A DNA stretch of 13,008 nucleotides from CAVDWX01 sp963612735 (GCA_963612735.1 CAVDWX010000015.1:1-13008); one strand, 5' to 3'. Positions 1 to 7,900 are shown, counted from the first letter of the stretch. Made by a program: numbers and translations. The notes: generated by a model not told the origin, from the letters alone.

Positions 1-4
1 TAGC

Positions 5-1069
5 ATGATAGAAAAAGGATATTGCCCGTACTGCCAAACTAATAACGATAAGAATAAGATATTTTTACTTAATTCCGAAGCCTCGATTTGTTATTGTCCG
101 AGATGCGAGAATAAACTCGATACCAGTGAAGCAATCAAGGCTTATAAAGATTTTATCGATCGTAAAATAAAAAAAGTTAATTACATTCTTTTTGTCATTG
201 GCGATTATAAATTAGCGTATCAAGAAGCTGCGGATGTCATTGATTTAGATAAAAATATACTCAGAGCTAGATTTTCTCGCCTTTTAGCGCTTATTAAATT
301 TTCTTCTCTTCGTTACGTGACTTTTAAAAGTGTCTATGATTTATTTAATGAAGAAAGAAAAGCTTATTATCATAAGGCTAAACCTCTTGATTATTTTTCT
401 TTTCTTCAACTTTTTTATTCTTATTTTGAGGAATATTTTGAGGTGATGAATAAGCGACTAATTTATAAAGAGCGTTTTTACGATCTTGATTCTATTGAAA
501 TATATTTAAGTCGAATTCATCAAATTGGTTTGATATATTCTTTGCTTATTGAAGAAGTTTCCTATTTGCTTAAAGATAATGAAGTTATTGAATTAAAGAC
601 TATTTATAACAAAATTAATAATGATATCAATCGCTTAAATTCGATTAGTAAAGGGAAATTTTATACTTTAGATGGTGTAGAATATTCTCTTTCTTGCTAC
701 GATAATTATGATTCCGCTTTAATCGTTAAAGGCTTATCTAATCGTTTATCTCCTTTGTTAAATAAAAAAAATTATCGCTTGAACCCAACAGAAAAAACCG
801 AACGTTCAATAAGTGATAAAATCTATAAAAATTATGTAAGAATGATTAAATATTATCGTTTCTCTACACCTTTAATTATATGTGTCACTATCTTGTTGTT
901 ATGTCTATGTGCGACTGGTTTGGTCTTTGAATTTTTAATTCCAAAATCTTATTTTTATTATTTTTATATAGGTTCAGGTGCTTTATTTATAATCTTACTT
1001 ATCTTACTTATTTTTAAACTTATTTATAAAAAGATAATCAAAAAAAGAGAGAAAAATCTCATCTTTTAA
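5..1069 (+). CDS. Zinc-ribbon, two-helix membrane protein of unknown function
   Basis: I do not recognise this 354-residue protein. Residues 7-34 hold two CxxC knuckles (C7/C10 and C31/C34, with an extra C29), which is a probable zinc ribbon. Residues about 55-270 are hydrophilic and predicted helical; the stretch around 65-100 resembles a TPR-like helix pair, but I cannot assign a family. Two hydrophobic segments (about 288-312 and 319-341) are followed by a very basic tail (KKIIKKREK), which would stay in the cytoplasm under the positive-inside rule. The N-terminal bulk should then also be cytoplasmic, making this a tail-anchored protein. The ATG is 5 nt from the window edge and the frame stays open upstream, so the start is not proven, but a zinc ribbon beginning at residue 7 fits a true N-terminus. 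It converges directly on rdgB. A membrane-tethered sensor or scaffold is possible; this is inference. Confidence 0.75.
   Translation: MIEKGYCPYCQTNNDKNKIFLLNSEASICYCPRCENKLDTSEAIKAYKDFIDRKIKKVNYILFVIGDYKLAYQEAADVIDLDKNILRARFSRLLALIKFSSLRYVTFKSVYDLFNEERKAYYHKAKPLDYFSFLQLFYSYFEEYFEVMNKRLIYKERFYDLDSIEIYLSRIHQIGLIYSLLIEEVSYLLKDNEVIELKTIYNKINNDINRLNSISKGKFYTLDGVEYSLSCYDNYDSALIVKGLSNRLSPLLNKKNYRLNPTEKTERSISDKIYKNYVRMIKYYRFSTPLIICVTILLLCLCATGLVFEFLIPKSYFYYFYIGSGALFIILLILLIFKLIYKKIIKKREKNLIF
1040..1067. terminator. Candidate bidirectional terminator at a convergent junction
   Basis: AAAAGAGAGA (1043-1052) pairs with TCTC plus TCTTTT (1057-1060 and 1062-1067) around an AAAA loop, with one bulged base at 1061. 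Read on the minus strand the hairpin ends in a T run formed by the seven A residues at 1040-1046, which suits termination of rdgB. The stem is A/T-rich, and the hairpin lies inside the last codons of the plus-strand gene, so it is only moderately convincing. Confidence 0.4.
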
Positions 1070-1669
1070 TTAGCGACATAAACCGTTTATTTTTAGATAC
1101 GTAAGTAATTTTTTTAACGCTCGCGCTCGATGGGATATCTGATTTTTTTCTTTTTCTTCTAATTCCGCAAAAGATTTTTCATATCCTTCTGGAATAAAAA
1201 TAGGATCATAGCCAAAACCAAGCTTGCCTTGAGGTGTCTTAGAAATATGCCCGAGACATATCCCCTCAAATCTAAGAGGCATATCTTCTACATTTAATAA
1301 GACTACATCGCATATAAATCTGGCATTTCGATTATTATTTTTTAAATTATTTAATATTTCTTTAATGGCATTAGTGTAGCCACCACATTCATTAGCGTAT
1401 CTAGCACTATAAAGTCCAGGTTTATTATTTAATACTTCTATCTCAAGCCCTGAATCATCAGCGATGATTGGTAGCGATGTTAATTTTTTAATTGCCTTAG
1501 CTTTTATAAGGGCGTTTTCATAATATGATGAGCCGTTTTCATCTATTTCAATAGTGTCGATATTTAAATCTTTTAAGCCATATATGATAATACCGTGACT
1601 TGATAATATATCTCTTACTTCTTGAACTTTATGAGGGTTACTTGAGGCAAATACGATTTCAAAATTCAT
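1070..1669 (-). CDS. rdgB: XTP/dITP pyrophosphatase (RdgB/HAM1 family)
   Basis: House-cleaning nucleotidase. It hydrolyses non-canonical purine triphosphates (dITP, ITP, XTP) to the monophosphate and pyrophosphate with Mg2+, keeping deaminated purines out of DNA and RNA in the cytoplasm. The 199-residue length is typical. Family landmarks are all present: the N-terminal ASSNPHKVQEV (8-18), the ENGSSYYENALIKAKA block (44-59), the catalytic DDSGLEIEVL (71-80) followed by PGLYSARYA (84-92), GFGYDPIF (151-158), and K-N-x-I-SHRARAL near 175-185, the base-specificity motif. The ATG start places the first strand (FEIVFAS) where the family begins. The Shine-Dalgarno is weak. A strong terminator of the upstream gene ends only 14 nt before this ATG, so transcription depends on read-through or on a promoter squeezed into that gap. 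No residue looks missing. Confidence 0.96.
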   Translation of the reverse strand: MNFEIVFASSNPHKVQEVRDILSSHGIIIYGLKDLNIDTIEIDENGSSYYENALIKAKAIKKLTSLPIIADDSGLEIEVLNNKPGLYSARYANECGGYTNAIKEILNNLKNNNRNARFICDVVLLNVEDMPLRFEGICLGHISKTPQGKLGFGYDPIFIPEGYEKSFAELEEKEKNQISHRARALKKLLTYLKINGLCR

Positions 1670-1683
1670 GACTTTATTCTAAC

Positions 1684-1711
1684 AAAAAAGCCCCTAGAAT
1701 TACTAGGAGCT
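1684..1711 (-). terminator. Rho-independent terminator of the zinc-ribbon gene
   Basis: On the minus strand AGCTCCTAG, loop TAATT, CTAGGGGCT form a 9-bp stem with one G-U pair, followed directly by six T. It lies 20 nt past the stop of the zinc-ribbon gene and 14 nt before the rdgB start. Confidence 0.88.
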
Positions 1712-1731
1712 AATAACCGTCTATATATTAT

Positions 1732-1923
1732 TTATTTTGCTTCTTCGGTAGAAGAATCGCTAGCTGAATTGTTATTAGCGGAACGACGTTCTCTCGCTTT
1801 AGCGCGGCATTCTTTGCATCGTTTAGGTTCGTGTAAACCTTTTTCTTGATAGAAAGCTTGTTCGCCTTCGGTGAAGACGAATTCTTTTCCACAATCGACA
1901 CAAACTAATGTTTTGTCTGGCAC
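1732..1923 (-). CDS. Short zinc-ribbon protein (zf-trcl type)
   Basis: This 63-residue protein has one zinc ribbon: C8-VD-C11 and C36-KE-C39 are the four ligands, separated by the conserved EFVFT...Q.FY..KG...PKRC pattern of the family annotated as probable zinc-ribbon domain (zf-trcl), widespread in Bacillota. After the ribbon comes a basic patch (RAKARERR, 40-47), then a polar Ser/Asn/Glu tail that is probably disordered. Ribbon plus basic patch suggests nucleic-acid or ribosome contact, but no function is established that I know of. The start is GTG at 1921-1923, chosen because GGAGGT (minus strand, 1932-1937) sits 8 nt upstream with ideal spacing and no ATG competes. It is a single-gene unit with its own candidate promoter and a clear terminator. 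Confidence 0.9.
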   Translation of the reverse strand: MPDKTLVCVDCGKEFVFTEGEQAFYQEKGLHEPKRCKECRAKARERRSANNNSASDSSTEEAK

Positions 1924-1931
1924 TATTGGTG

Positions 1932-1937
1932 ACCTCC
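1932..1937 (-). promoter_or_regulatory. Strong Shine-Dalgarno supporting a GTG start
   Basis: GGAGGT on the minus strand, followed by eight bases (CACCAATA) and then GTG. It fixes the start of the zinc-ribbon gene at a non-ATG codon. Confidence 0.85.
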
Positions 1938-1987
1938 ATTTAAATTTATAAGTTCGTAAAGGCTGATTTGCATTTTTAATATTTTAA

Positions 1988-2016
1988 ATTATGCCACAAA
2001 GCAAGCAATAAACAAC
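1988..2016 (-). promoter_or_regulatory. Candidate promoter of the zinc-ribbon gene (extended -10)
   Basis: On the minus strand TGG-CATAAT gives an extended -10 (CATAAT at 1988-1993, TG two bases before it), with a weak TTGTTT -35 about 16 nt upstream. It would start RNA near 1981, giving a leader of about 58 nt before the GTG. It lies downstream of the tRNA terminator and so would make the gene independent. The rest of the 1924-2073 gap shows no ORF and no recognised RNA. Confidence 0.4.
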
Positions 2017-2073
2017 AATTTTATGAATTTATTTGCTTTTTTGGTTGTTAGTATTTTTTATATTTTTGTCCTT

Positions 2074-2103
2074 TAAAAAATAAAAATCCCGATATAATCG
2101 AGA
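2074..2103 (-). terminator. Rho-independent terminator after tRNA-Gly
   Basis: On the minus strand TCTCGAT, loop TAT, ATCGGGA form a 7-bp stem with one G-U pair, then TTTTTATTTTTT. It begins 13 nt beyond the tRNA CCA end, the usual place for a tRNA terminator. Confidence 0.8.
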
Positions 2104-2115
2104 CTATTTGAATTT

Positions 2116-2189
2116 TGGAGCAGGTGACGAGAATCGAACTCGCATAATCAGCTTGGAAGGCTGATGTTCTACCACTGAACTACACCTGC
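2116..2189 (-). tRNA. tRNA-Gly (anticodon TCC)
   Basis: The 74-nt cloverleaf reads 5' GCAGGTG on the minus strand and closes with CACCTGC, discriminator T and an encoded CCA (2116-2118). The D-arm contains AGTTCAGTGGTAGAAC, the anticodon arm is TCAGC-CTTCCAA-GCTGA with anticodon TCC (2155-2157 on the plus strand as GGA), and the T-arm is GCGAG-TTCGATT-CTCGT. All stems pair. It decodes GGA and, through U34 wobble, other glycine codons. It has its own promoter upstream and terminator downstream, but also lies on the same strand just after trxA and could be processed from a longer transcript. Confidence 0.97.
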
Positions 2190-2193
2190 GTTT

Positions 2194-2236
2194 CGCTGCG
2201 TTTGATATTATATAATAACGTAGCGAATAATATCAA
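2194..2236. repeat. Two overlapping inverted repeats over the tRNA promoter
   Basis: One inverted repeat is TTGATATTAT (2202-2211) with ATAATATCAA (2227-2236), a perfect 10 bp around 15 nt, whose arms cover the -35 and part of the -10. A second is CGCTGCGTT (2194-2202) with AACGTAGCG (2217-2225), 9 bp with one G-T pair. The two share bases and cannot form together. The palindrome ATTATATAAT (2207-2216) is the -10 itself. Confidence 0.6.
2207..2236 (-). promoter_or_regulatory. Sigma-70/SigA-type promoter of tRNA-Gly
   Basis: On the minus strand TTGATA (2231-2236), an 18-nt spacer and a perfect TATAAT (2207-2212). RNA should start about 10 nt before the mature tRNA 5' end at 2189. The -35 box begins 2 nt past the trxA stop codon. 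Confidence 0.8.
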
Positions 2237-2238
2237 TT

Positions 2239-2550
2239 TTAAATTTCACAAAATTTTATGAGTTGGTTGATATTTTGATATCCCATCACTTTTTTTACGA
2301 GGACGCCATCTTTAAATAGTAGGAGTGTTGGAACGGCATTAATCTGATATTTTGCCGCTAATTCATTAGCTTGATCAACATCTATTTTAACGATAGAAAC
2401 ATCTTTTAATGTGTTTTTTCCATCCGCTTCTTCTAAGACAGGAGTGAGCATTTTACAAGGTCCACACCAAGTCGCAAAAAAGTCGACGAGATGTACCCCG
2501 CTTTTAATTTCGTTATCGAATTCGTTAATGTCAGTAATGTGTTTAATCAT
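2239..2550 (-). CDS. trxA: Thioredoxin
   Basis: Small cytoplasmic dithiol-disulfide oxidoreductase that reduces protein disulfides using electrons from thioredoxin reductase (no reductase gene is in the window). At 103 residues it is full length for a one-domain thioredoxin. It shows VDFFATWCGPCKM with redox pair C29/C32, the buried Asp equivalent D23, IDVD at 56-59, the cis-proline V73-P74-T75, and LFKDG at 78-82. There is no signal peptide, so it acts in the cytoplasm. An AAAGGA Shine-Dalgarno lies 9 nt before the ATG. It is the third gene after the CPBP and TraX genes, 18 nt downstream of the latter. No terminator with a T run follows it, so transcripts may continue into tRNA-Gly and stop at its terminator. 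Confidence 0.95.
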   Translation of the reverse strand: MIKHITDINEFDNEIKSGVHLVDFFATWCGPCKMLTPVLEEADGKNTLKDVSIVKIDVDQANELAAKYQINAVPTLLLFKDGVLVKKVMGYQNINQLIKFCEI

Positions 2551-2568
2551 TGTTATTGTTCCTTTCTT

Positions 2569-3468
2569 TTAAAATAACATAGAAGTTAAGTAGAAGATTC
2601 CTGCTAATAAGATTAGATGTAATGGATAATATAAATAGCATCCATATTGGAACCATTTGGCATTATAGCCTCTTTTACCGTTATATAGCAAAATAAGTGC
2701 TCCAGAAAATATGGAAAGAAGCTGAGAGTTTCGATCCCAAAAGATGAATGATGTATTTGGGAATAGATAAGAAGATGCGTAATGAAATAAACTAACGATT
2801 ATTAAAGCCAATACAATAGTTATATTAACTTGAAATCTCCAATACGATGTTCCTTCAATCGTCGAAATAGTGGTATTTGTTTTCCTCTCCCATACATATT
2901 TAACAATAAGATATGAAAAATAGAAGAGACCCAAATAGGCAATAGAAATCCAATCGTATTGGAGCCTTAGAAATGATGGATACCAATATACAATAGCGTC
3001 ATTTCCCTTTTCATAAGCTTTTAATGTAAAAGATAGTATCCCAATTAATAAAGGCATGATAGAGAGTGGTTTTATATATTTATTGTCTTGTTTTAATAAA
3101 TAAATCATCGTCGCTCCAAGCAATAAATCAATAAAGATATTTCCATTATCGGCAAGAGAACGATAATCCTTTATGAAGTAACAAATTCCTAAGAAGATTG
3201 AAATAAGTAGGGCAAAAATAGATAGTCTTAAAATGTATTTTTTAATGCTTCTAGTATGCAAAACTCCTTCAACGATTAAAAAGCAAAATAACGGGAGCGA
3301 TAACCTTCCTAAATTACGCAAGATATAAATGGGGATAATTTGACTTGGATAAAATATTTCTAAAAGCACTCCAATGTGATCTAGAGTCATTGTTATAATG
3401 GCAATTAATTTTAGTATAAATCCATTAAAAATTAGTTTATTTTTGATTTTATCACTTAAATTATTCAT
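2569..3468 (-). CDS. TraX-family integral membrane protein (putative acyltransferase)
   Basis: A 299-residue polytopic membrane protein with eight or nine hydrophobic stretches. It matches the TraX family: LKLIAIITMTLDHIG (19-33, with the hallmark D30-H31), then RLSLPLFCFLIVEG followed by HTRSIKKYILRL (55-82), and near the end GKRGYNAKWFQY with YYPLHL (280-285, H284). In F plasmid TraX N-acetylates pilin; chromosomal homologues are common in Bacillota, where the substrate is generally unknown, and the fold relates to membrane acyltransferases. No conjugation genes surround it, so pilin acetylation is unlikely here and a cell-envelope acylation role is inferred. Its ATG follows the CPBP stop by 3 nt with no clear Shine-Dalgarno, which suggests translational coupling. 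The hydrophilic region near residues 192-210 is probably a loop. Confidence 0.88.
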   Translation of the reverse strand: MNNLSDKIKNKLIFNGFILKLIAIITMTLDHIGVLLEIFYPSQIIPIYILRNLGRLSLPLFCFLIVEGVLHTRSIKKYILRLSIFALLISIFLGICYFIKDYRSLADNGNIFIDLLLGATMIYLLKQDNKYIKPLSIMPLLIGILSFTLKAYEKGNDAIVYWYPSFLRLQYDWISIAYLGLFYFSYLIVKYVWERKTNTTISTIEGTSYWRFQVNITIVLALIIVSLFHYASSYLFPNTSFIFWDRNSQLLSIFSGALILLYNGKRGYNAKWFQYGCYLYYPLHLILLAGIFYLTSMLF

Positions 3469-3471
3469 TTT

Positions 3472-4278
3472 TTAATCCATGGCTTGACTAATAGCGGTAA
3501 GAAGGATTGGGATGATATTGTTTGTGGCATGAGCCACGTAAGAGGCGGTAAAACCAAAATAATTGTAAACGAGGCTTAAATATAGTCCAGCCAAAATATA
3601 ATTTGGTAGATTTATTAGCTCATTTATAATATTAGTGGAACTGATATTAAAATGAATTAATCCAAATACGATTGGAGTGATAATGTAGGGTAATGCCTTA
3701 TTAATTCTTTTTAAGAGTGTAAATAGGCCTAAACGATAAGTGATTTCTTCGCATAGTGGTCCTACTAATCCAAACAAGATAAGGGAAGGAACTAGATAAT
3801 TACTATATATAATTTCAATACTTTTTTGATTGTCGTTACTAGTTGTGTCTTTGAAGATGAGTCTAATAATGATGTTATATCCCATTGAAACAAAAATGAG
3901 TCCAATGCCTAATCCAAAACCGACTGGAATGGTCCATATTTTTTTAAAACTAGTGGCGATATTTTTGATAAACGGCAATAACACGCATATAAACGCTAGA
4001 AGAATAAAAGCGTAAGTTGAATAGTTGACGAGCATGGCGTATGTGATGTCGTATTCGGACATAAATCTAAAAATGACATCTGAAATTAAGCCAAAGAAAA
4101 TTAAACCGATTGAGCCGATTAAAAAAAGTCCTAATTCGTATAAAGGTGGAAGCCAAGTGACGTGGCCTTTTGCGGTTTTATTTAAACTGACATTTTCTTC
4201 TCCACAACTAGGACATTCATCGAGCATTGAGTCGTATTCTCGTCCGCATTTATAACATTTTAATTTATCGAATAACAT
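3472..4278 (-). CDS. Zinc-ribbon CPBP-family intramembrane protease
   Basis: 268 residues. The N-terminus is a cytoplasmic zinc ribbon (C8/C11 and C22/C25), followed by about seven membrane segments from residue 46 on. The CPBP (CAAX protease and bacteriocin-processing, Abi/Rce1-type) motifs are intact: EExxxR at E177-E178-R182, FxxxH at F205-H209, and HxxxN at H250-N254. These residues form the active site within the membrane. Bacterial members cleave membrane peptides or confer self-immunity to bacteriocins; the substrate here is unknown and no bacteriocin gene is nearby. The ribbon may recruit a substrate or sense metal or redox state (inference). It is the first gene of the minus-strand cluster with TraX and trxA, and is divergent from the giant plus-strand gene across a 77-bp gap. 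Its Shine-Dalgarno is poor (AAAGAG close to the ATG). Confidence 0.92.
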   Translation of the reverse strand: MLFDKLKCYKCGREYDSMLDECPSCGEENVSLNKTAKGHVTWLPPLYELGLFLIGSIGLIFFGLISDVIFRFMSEYDITYAMLVNYSTYAFILLAFICVLLPFIKNIATSFKKIWTIPVGFGLGIGLIFVSMGYNIIIRLIFKDTTSNDNQKSIEIIYSNYLVPSLILFGLVGPLCEEITYRLGLFTLLKRINKALPYIITPIVFGLIHFNISSTNIINELINLPNYILAGLYLSLVYNYFGFTASYVAHATNNIIPILLTAISQAMD

Positions 4279-4355
4279 TCTCTTTATTTTCTACAAGAAA
4301 AATAATACACTAAAAAAGTGAAATTGAAATATATTATTTGTTGTTGGAGATAGAT
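4279..4355. promoter_or_regulatory. Divergent intergenic region, promoters not resolved
   Basis: These 77 bp separate the CPBP operon (minus) from the giant gene (plus) and must hold promoters for both. On the minus strand TATTAT (4302-4307) is a possible -10, with a poor -35. On the plus strand TATTAT (4332-4337) is a possible -10 but would leave only a short leader and lacks a -35. I cannot assign either with confidence. Confidence 0.3.
4346..4349 (+). promoter_or_regulatory. Shine-Dalgarno that sets the giant gene's start
   Basis: GGAG with a following A, 6 nt before the ATG at 4356. This spacing is ideal for 4356 and rules out the in-frame TTG codons at 4338-4346, which lie upstream of or overlap the site. 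Confidence 0.75.
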
Positions 4356-4991
4356 ATGATACTAAATACGAGTTTTATGTCAGATAACCTTGCGCTTTAT
4401 GTCAATATTGGCCTTTATGTTTTATTTGGTTTAATAGTTCTAGGATTATTAATTGCTGCTTTGGTTGGTTATAAAAAAGGGATTTTTTCTTCCACATTTA
4501 GACTTTTATTCATGGGAATGCTAGTTATACTAGCGATTTGCTTATTAAACCCGACCGCTAGTCTAATTGGTAGTATCCCTCTTAATAAAATTATTGGCGC
4601 TAAGTCGATAGTGATGACTAACACCGCTTCTAATCGAGATTATGTTGTACCTATCACCACTATTTTTGACACTATTGGAGAATTTTTTAAAGGTTATTAC
4701 ATTTTATTTAATGTTTCAGGTGGATCTTCAACCACTCCGAGCAGCTACTCCTTAGCGGTTGCTATTTCGATGGTTAAACTCATTACATTTTTAATCGATT
4801 TAATCTTTATTTTAATTTTCGGGAATCTCTTATCATTGATTTTATGGCACGCCTTATTTAAACATCTCATTCCTAAGATTGCTCGAAAGAAAATTAAACT
4901 TCCTTGGGTGGGAATGTTTGAAAGAATGGTCACTTATGTTTTATTGATGTTTTTATTTTTGTCGCCTCTTTCTTCAATGGTGAATATTGCT
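4356..4991 (+). other. CvpA-like four-helix membrane anchor of the giant protein
   Basis: Residues 1-212. Hydrophobic segments lie at about 14-37, 48-68, 133-163 and 191-212. The first ends in GYKKG, the position and composition of the G-x-x-[KR]-G turn at the start of CvpA-family proteins. The fourth is preceded by KLPWVGMFERMVTYVL, like the LP.N...G...G segment before the last CvpA helix. A loop of about 65 residues between helices 2 and 3 would be outside. Family membership is by pattern only and is moderate in strength. Confidence 0.5.
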
Positions 4992-7900
4992 TCACAAGCT
5001 TATAAACGCAATAAATTAGGAGATTCATCTAATTCTACTGTACAAATGGTGGGTACATTTCTTGATACATATAATAATTCATTTGTGGCTAACACTTTTT
5101 TTAATTGGACGGTTGATGATAACGGTTTAACACTTGACGCTAAATTTATTTCTACCATCACTTCTTCTTCAATTGATGGAACTGCTGTTAGCATTATTGA
5201 TGAAGTTAATAATGTTGCTTCTGTTGCTGTTGCGGCATCGGTATTAATCGATAATAACAACCAATTCACTCTTTCACCTTTATTAAGCGGAGAAGTGGCT
5301 ACCGAAGCTTTAATAGCCTTATTTGATACCATTCAAAATTCTAATTTGATTATGGGCATTATTCCTATCGCGGCCACTATGGCGGTCAATAGCGATTTAT
5401 TGAGCAAATATCTCGATACATCGATGATGGACGTTTCTGACATCGATTGGAGTAAGGAATTATTTAACATTGAACAAGTCGCTGCCGACATCTTAGATAC
5501 CGGTATTCTTACCCATTTTGTGGATGCTGAAACTGGCGAGATGAAGACAAGTGTTGATACTGCTCAATTATTTAAAAGCATGATATCGGCTGAAAATTAT
5601 CCATATTATAAACGGGTCATTGCTTCTATCGATGATTCAAAATTATTATCTAGAGCTCTTCCTTGTTTACTTTCTTATTTAGGAAGCACTAATTCTGATT
5701 TAGGTAAATATCTTCCATCTTCTTGGGATGAATTAAATGATATTTCGTGGGGCTTTGAACTTGGTTTAATTTTTGATTCATTTGTCAAACTAATCAATGT
5801 CGATGACACTATTGTAGATTTTATTGTTGATGGAATTAAAAACAAGACCACCGAAGATAAGGAATTCTCATCTAATTTAATTAAGAATTATGTTGTTCCT
5901 AATTTCGATGTTTATAAATCTGTGCTGTTAGGCAAAATACTTGATAATGGACAAATTGATACTTCCGTTTTGGATAATGAAGGAAGAACAATTGTTTATA
6001 AAAAAGGTTCAAAAATCAGTGGTCGATATTATTCTTTATTTGATTCTCAATTGATGAAATTTATTCTTTCCCCAATGTCTGAGCTTCTCCTTTCTTCGAT
6101 GAGCAGTTCTCTCGACGATAGTCAAAAGCAAGAACTTAGCGATACTTTAGATTCTCTTGATAATGGGGCTTGGATGAAAAATTATAAAGAAGAATTTGCG
6201 AGTATCTTTTATGTTTTAGATGCAGTTAAAGATAATGACACTGCTTTAAATGCTCTTTTAGATGACCCAACTGCGATTATTCCAGATAACGATTTTTCAA
6301 AGATGGATACTGATGTGGTCAATACATTAGCTAAAGCTCTTAATCGTATTGATAATTCTAAATTATTATCAGCGGTAGTGACTCCTGCGATTAGGAGTGC
6401 ATTATTAAGTGAAGACACTAAAAAAACTCTCACTGATATCGGTTTAGATGTCGACATCATCGAATCAGGTTTAGATGAAGCTAAAGCTAATAAATGTATT
6501 GGCAAAGAATTAGCGTCTTTAGTGAAGGTTTTACCCACTGTTGGCAAATTGACATCAAAACTAAATAATGATGAATACAAAAATGATAGCAATAAATTAT
6601 TAAAAGCACTTGGAGAAGATTATGCTGATATCGCTCTTATTTTAGATGCCATTTATAACAACCAAATTATCAATCCAAAATCGAGTAACGATAAGAACTA
6701 TTACAATGTTTTGGAATATGTTTTTAAACAAGTTGACTTTAATTTAGATACTAACAAATTAAGCGAAGTGAAATGGTCAAATACTTATGATGTTGATGGC
6801 AATTTCTTAAAAGACAAATATGGTAACCCAATTTTTGACGGTGAAAATGGATATATCGCTAATGTCATTAGAAAAGTGGGCTTATCCGGCATTGTTGGAG
6901 AATTATCTTCTCTTGGTAGTGCTAGTCAGCCAATGCAAGTTTTATATGATTTTGAAACAACCGCTACATACAATTTAAAATCGATATTAAGTGAAGTTGA
7001 AACCAGTACTGTTTTTAAATCAGTAATGGGATCGTTCCTAGATAAAAATATGGAAAGTACTGGCGTTATCAATGAATATGCTTCATTTGAAAATGTTTCT
7101 AACTGGGAAATAGAAGGTAATAATTTACACCGTTTAATTCTCTGCTTTAAAGATTTTGAATTGAATATGAGTAACCTCGATGTTTCTCAAGTAACCGATA
7201 TCGTTAGACTTGATGATGTTTTACACGCTTTAGCTAATTCCACAATTTTTGATTATACCGACGAAGAAGGCACTACTACCTACACATTTGGTAAATGGCT
7301 ATATAGTAAGCTTATCTCTTCTAATAGTTCTTCAAGTTCATCAAGTGGACAAATTTCTTTCTCTGATTTATTTAAAGATCCGGATAATGAAACAAAAAAC
7401 GCTGAAGGATATACCGATTGGGAATTAATGAGTCAAACTAGAGGCACTATTAAAAAACCATCCGATAGTGCTAATTCTATTTTTAAATATGATATCGAAT
7501 CACTAGATGAACGAGAAGATTGGGCCACTAGTGAATATGCATATGATTTCGATACGAGTAATTACGCTGATGAATACTGGGATGATCCAGGCTTTAAAAC
7601 TGATTATGTTGATAATAATTTATTTGGCGATGATGAAATTGGTTCGATTGTCAAAATTTTATATTACGGTATTCAAATGAAATTATTCGCTTCTGATGGA
7701 TTTAAAATTTCAAATATTACTAGCAATGATTTTAAAGGGTTAATGGAAGCGATGAATGACACTCATATCTTTAGAATAGCCATTTATAATATCTATCGCA
7801 TTGCCGCGGATTCAATTAAAGATAATGACAATATTGGTTTTGATTTATCCGGGGCCTTTACTCCATATCTAGTTACGACATTATCTGACTCTTTAGAAGA

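Noticed and set aside
2005..2042. Plus-strand hairpin GCAATAAA/TTTATTTGC followed by T6, resembling a terminator
   Set aside because: No plus-strand gene lies upstream, the stem is A/T-rich with a bulge, and such structures arise by chance in this composition.
1924..2073. Small RNA or riboswitch in the leader of the zinc-ribbon gene
   Set aside because: No recognised conserved riboswitch core, and any hairpins are weak and A/T-only.
3472..4278. CPBP protease plus CvpA-like domain as a bacteriocin production and immunity locus
   Set aside because: No small precursor peptide with a double-glycine leader, no ABC exporter and no modification enzyme is present; CvpA and CPBP names alone do not support it.
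4338..4355. TTG at 4338 as the start of the giant gene (2,810 residues)
   Set aside because: The in-frame ATG at 4356 has GGAG at ideal spacing, and that GGAG lies downstream of or overlaps the TTG codons, so they have no usable ribosome site.
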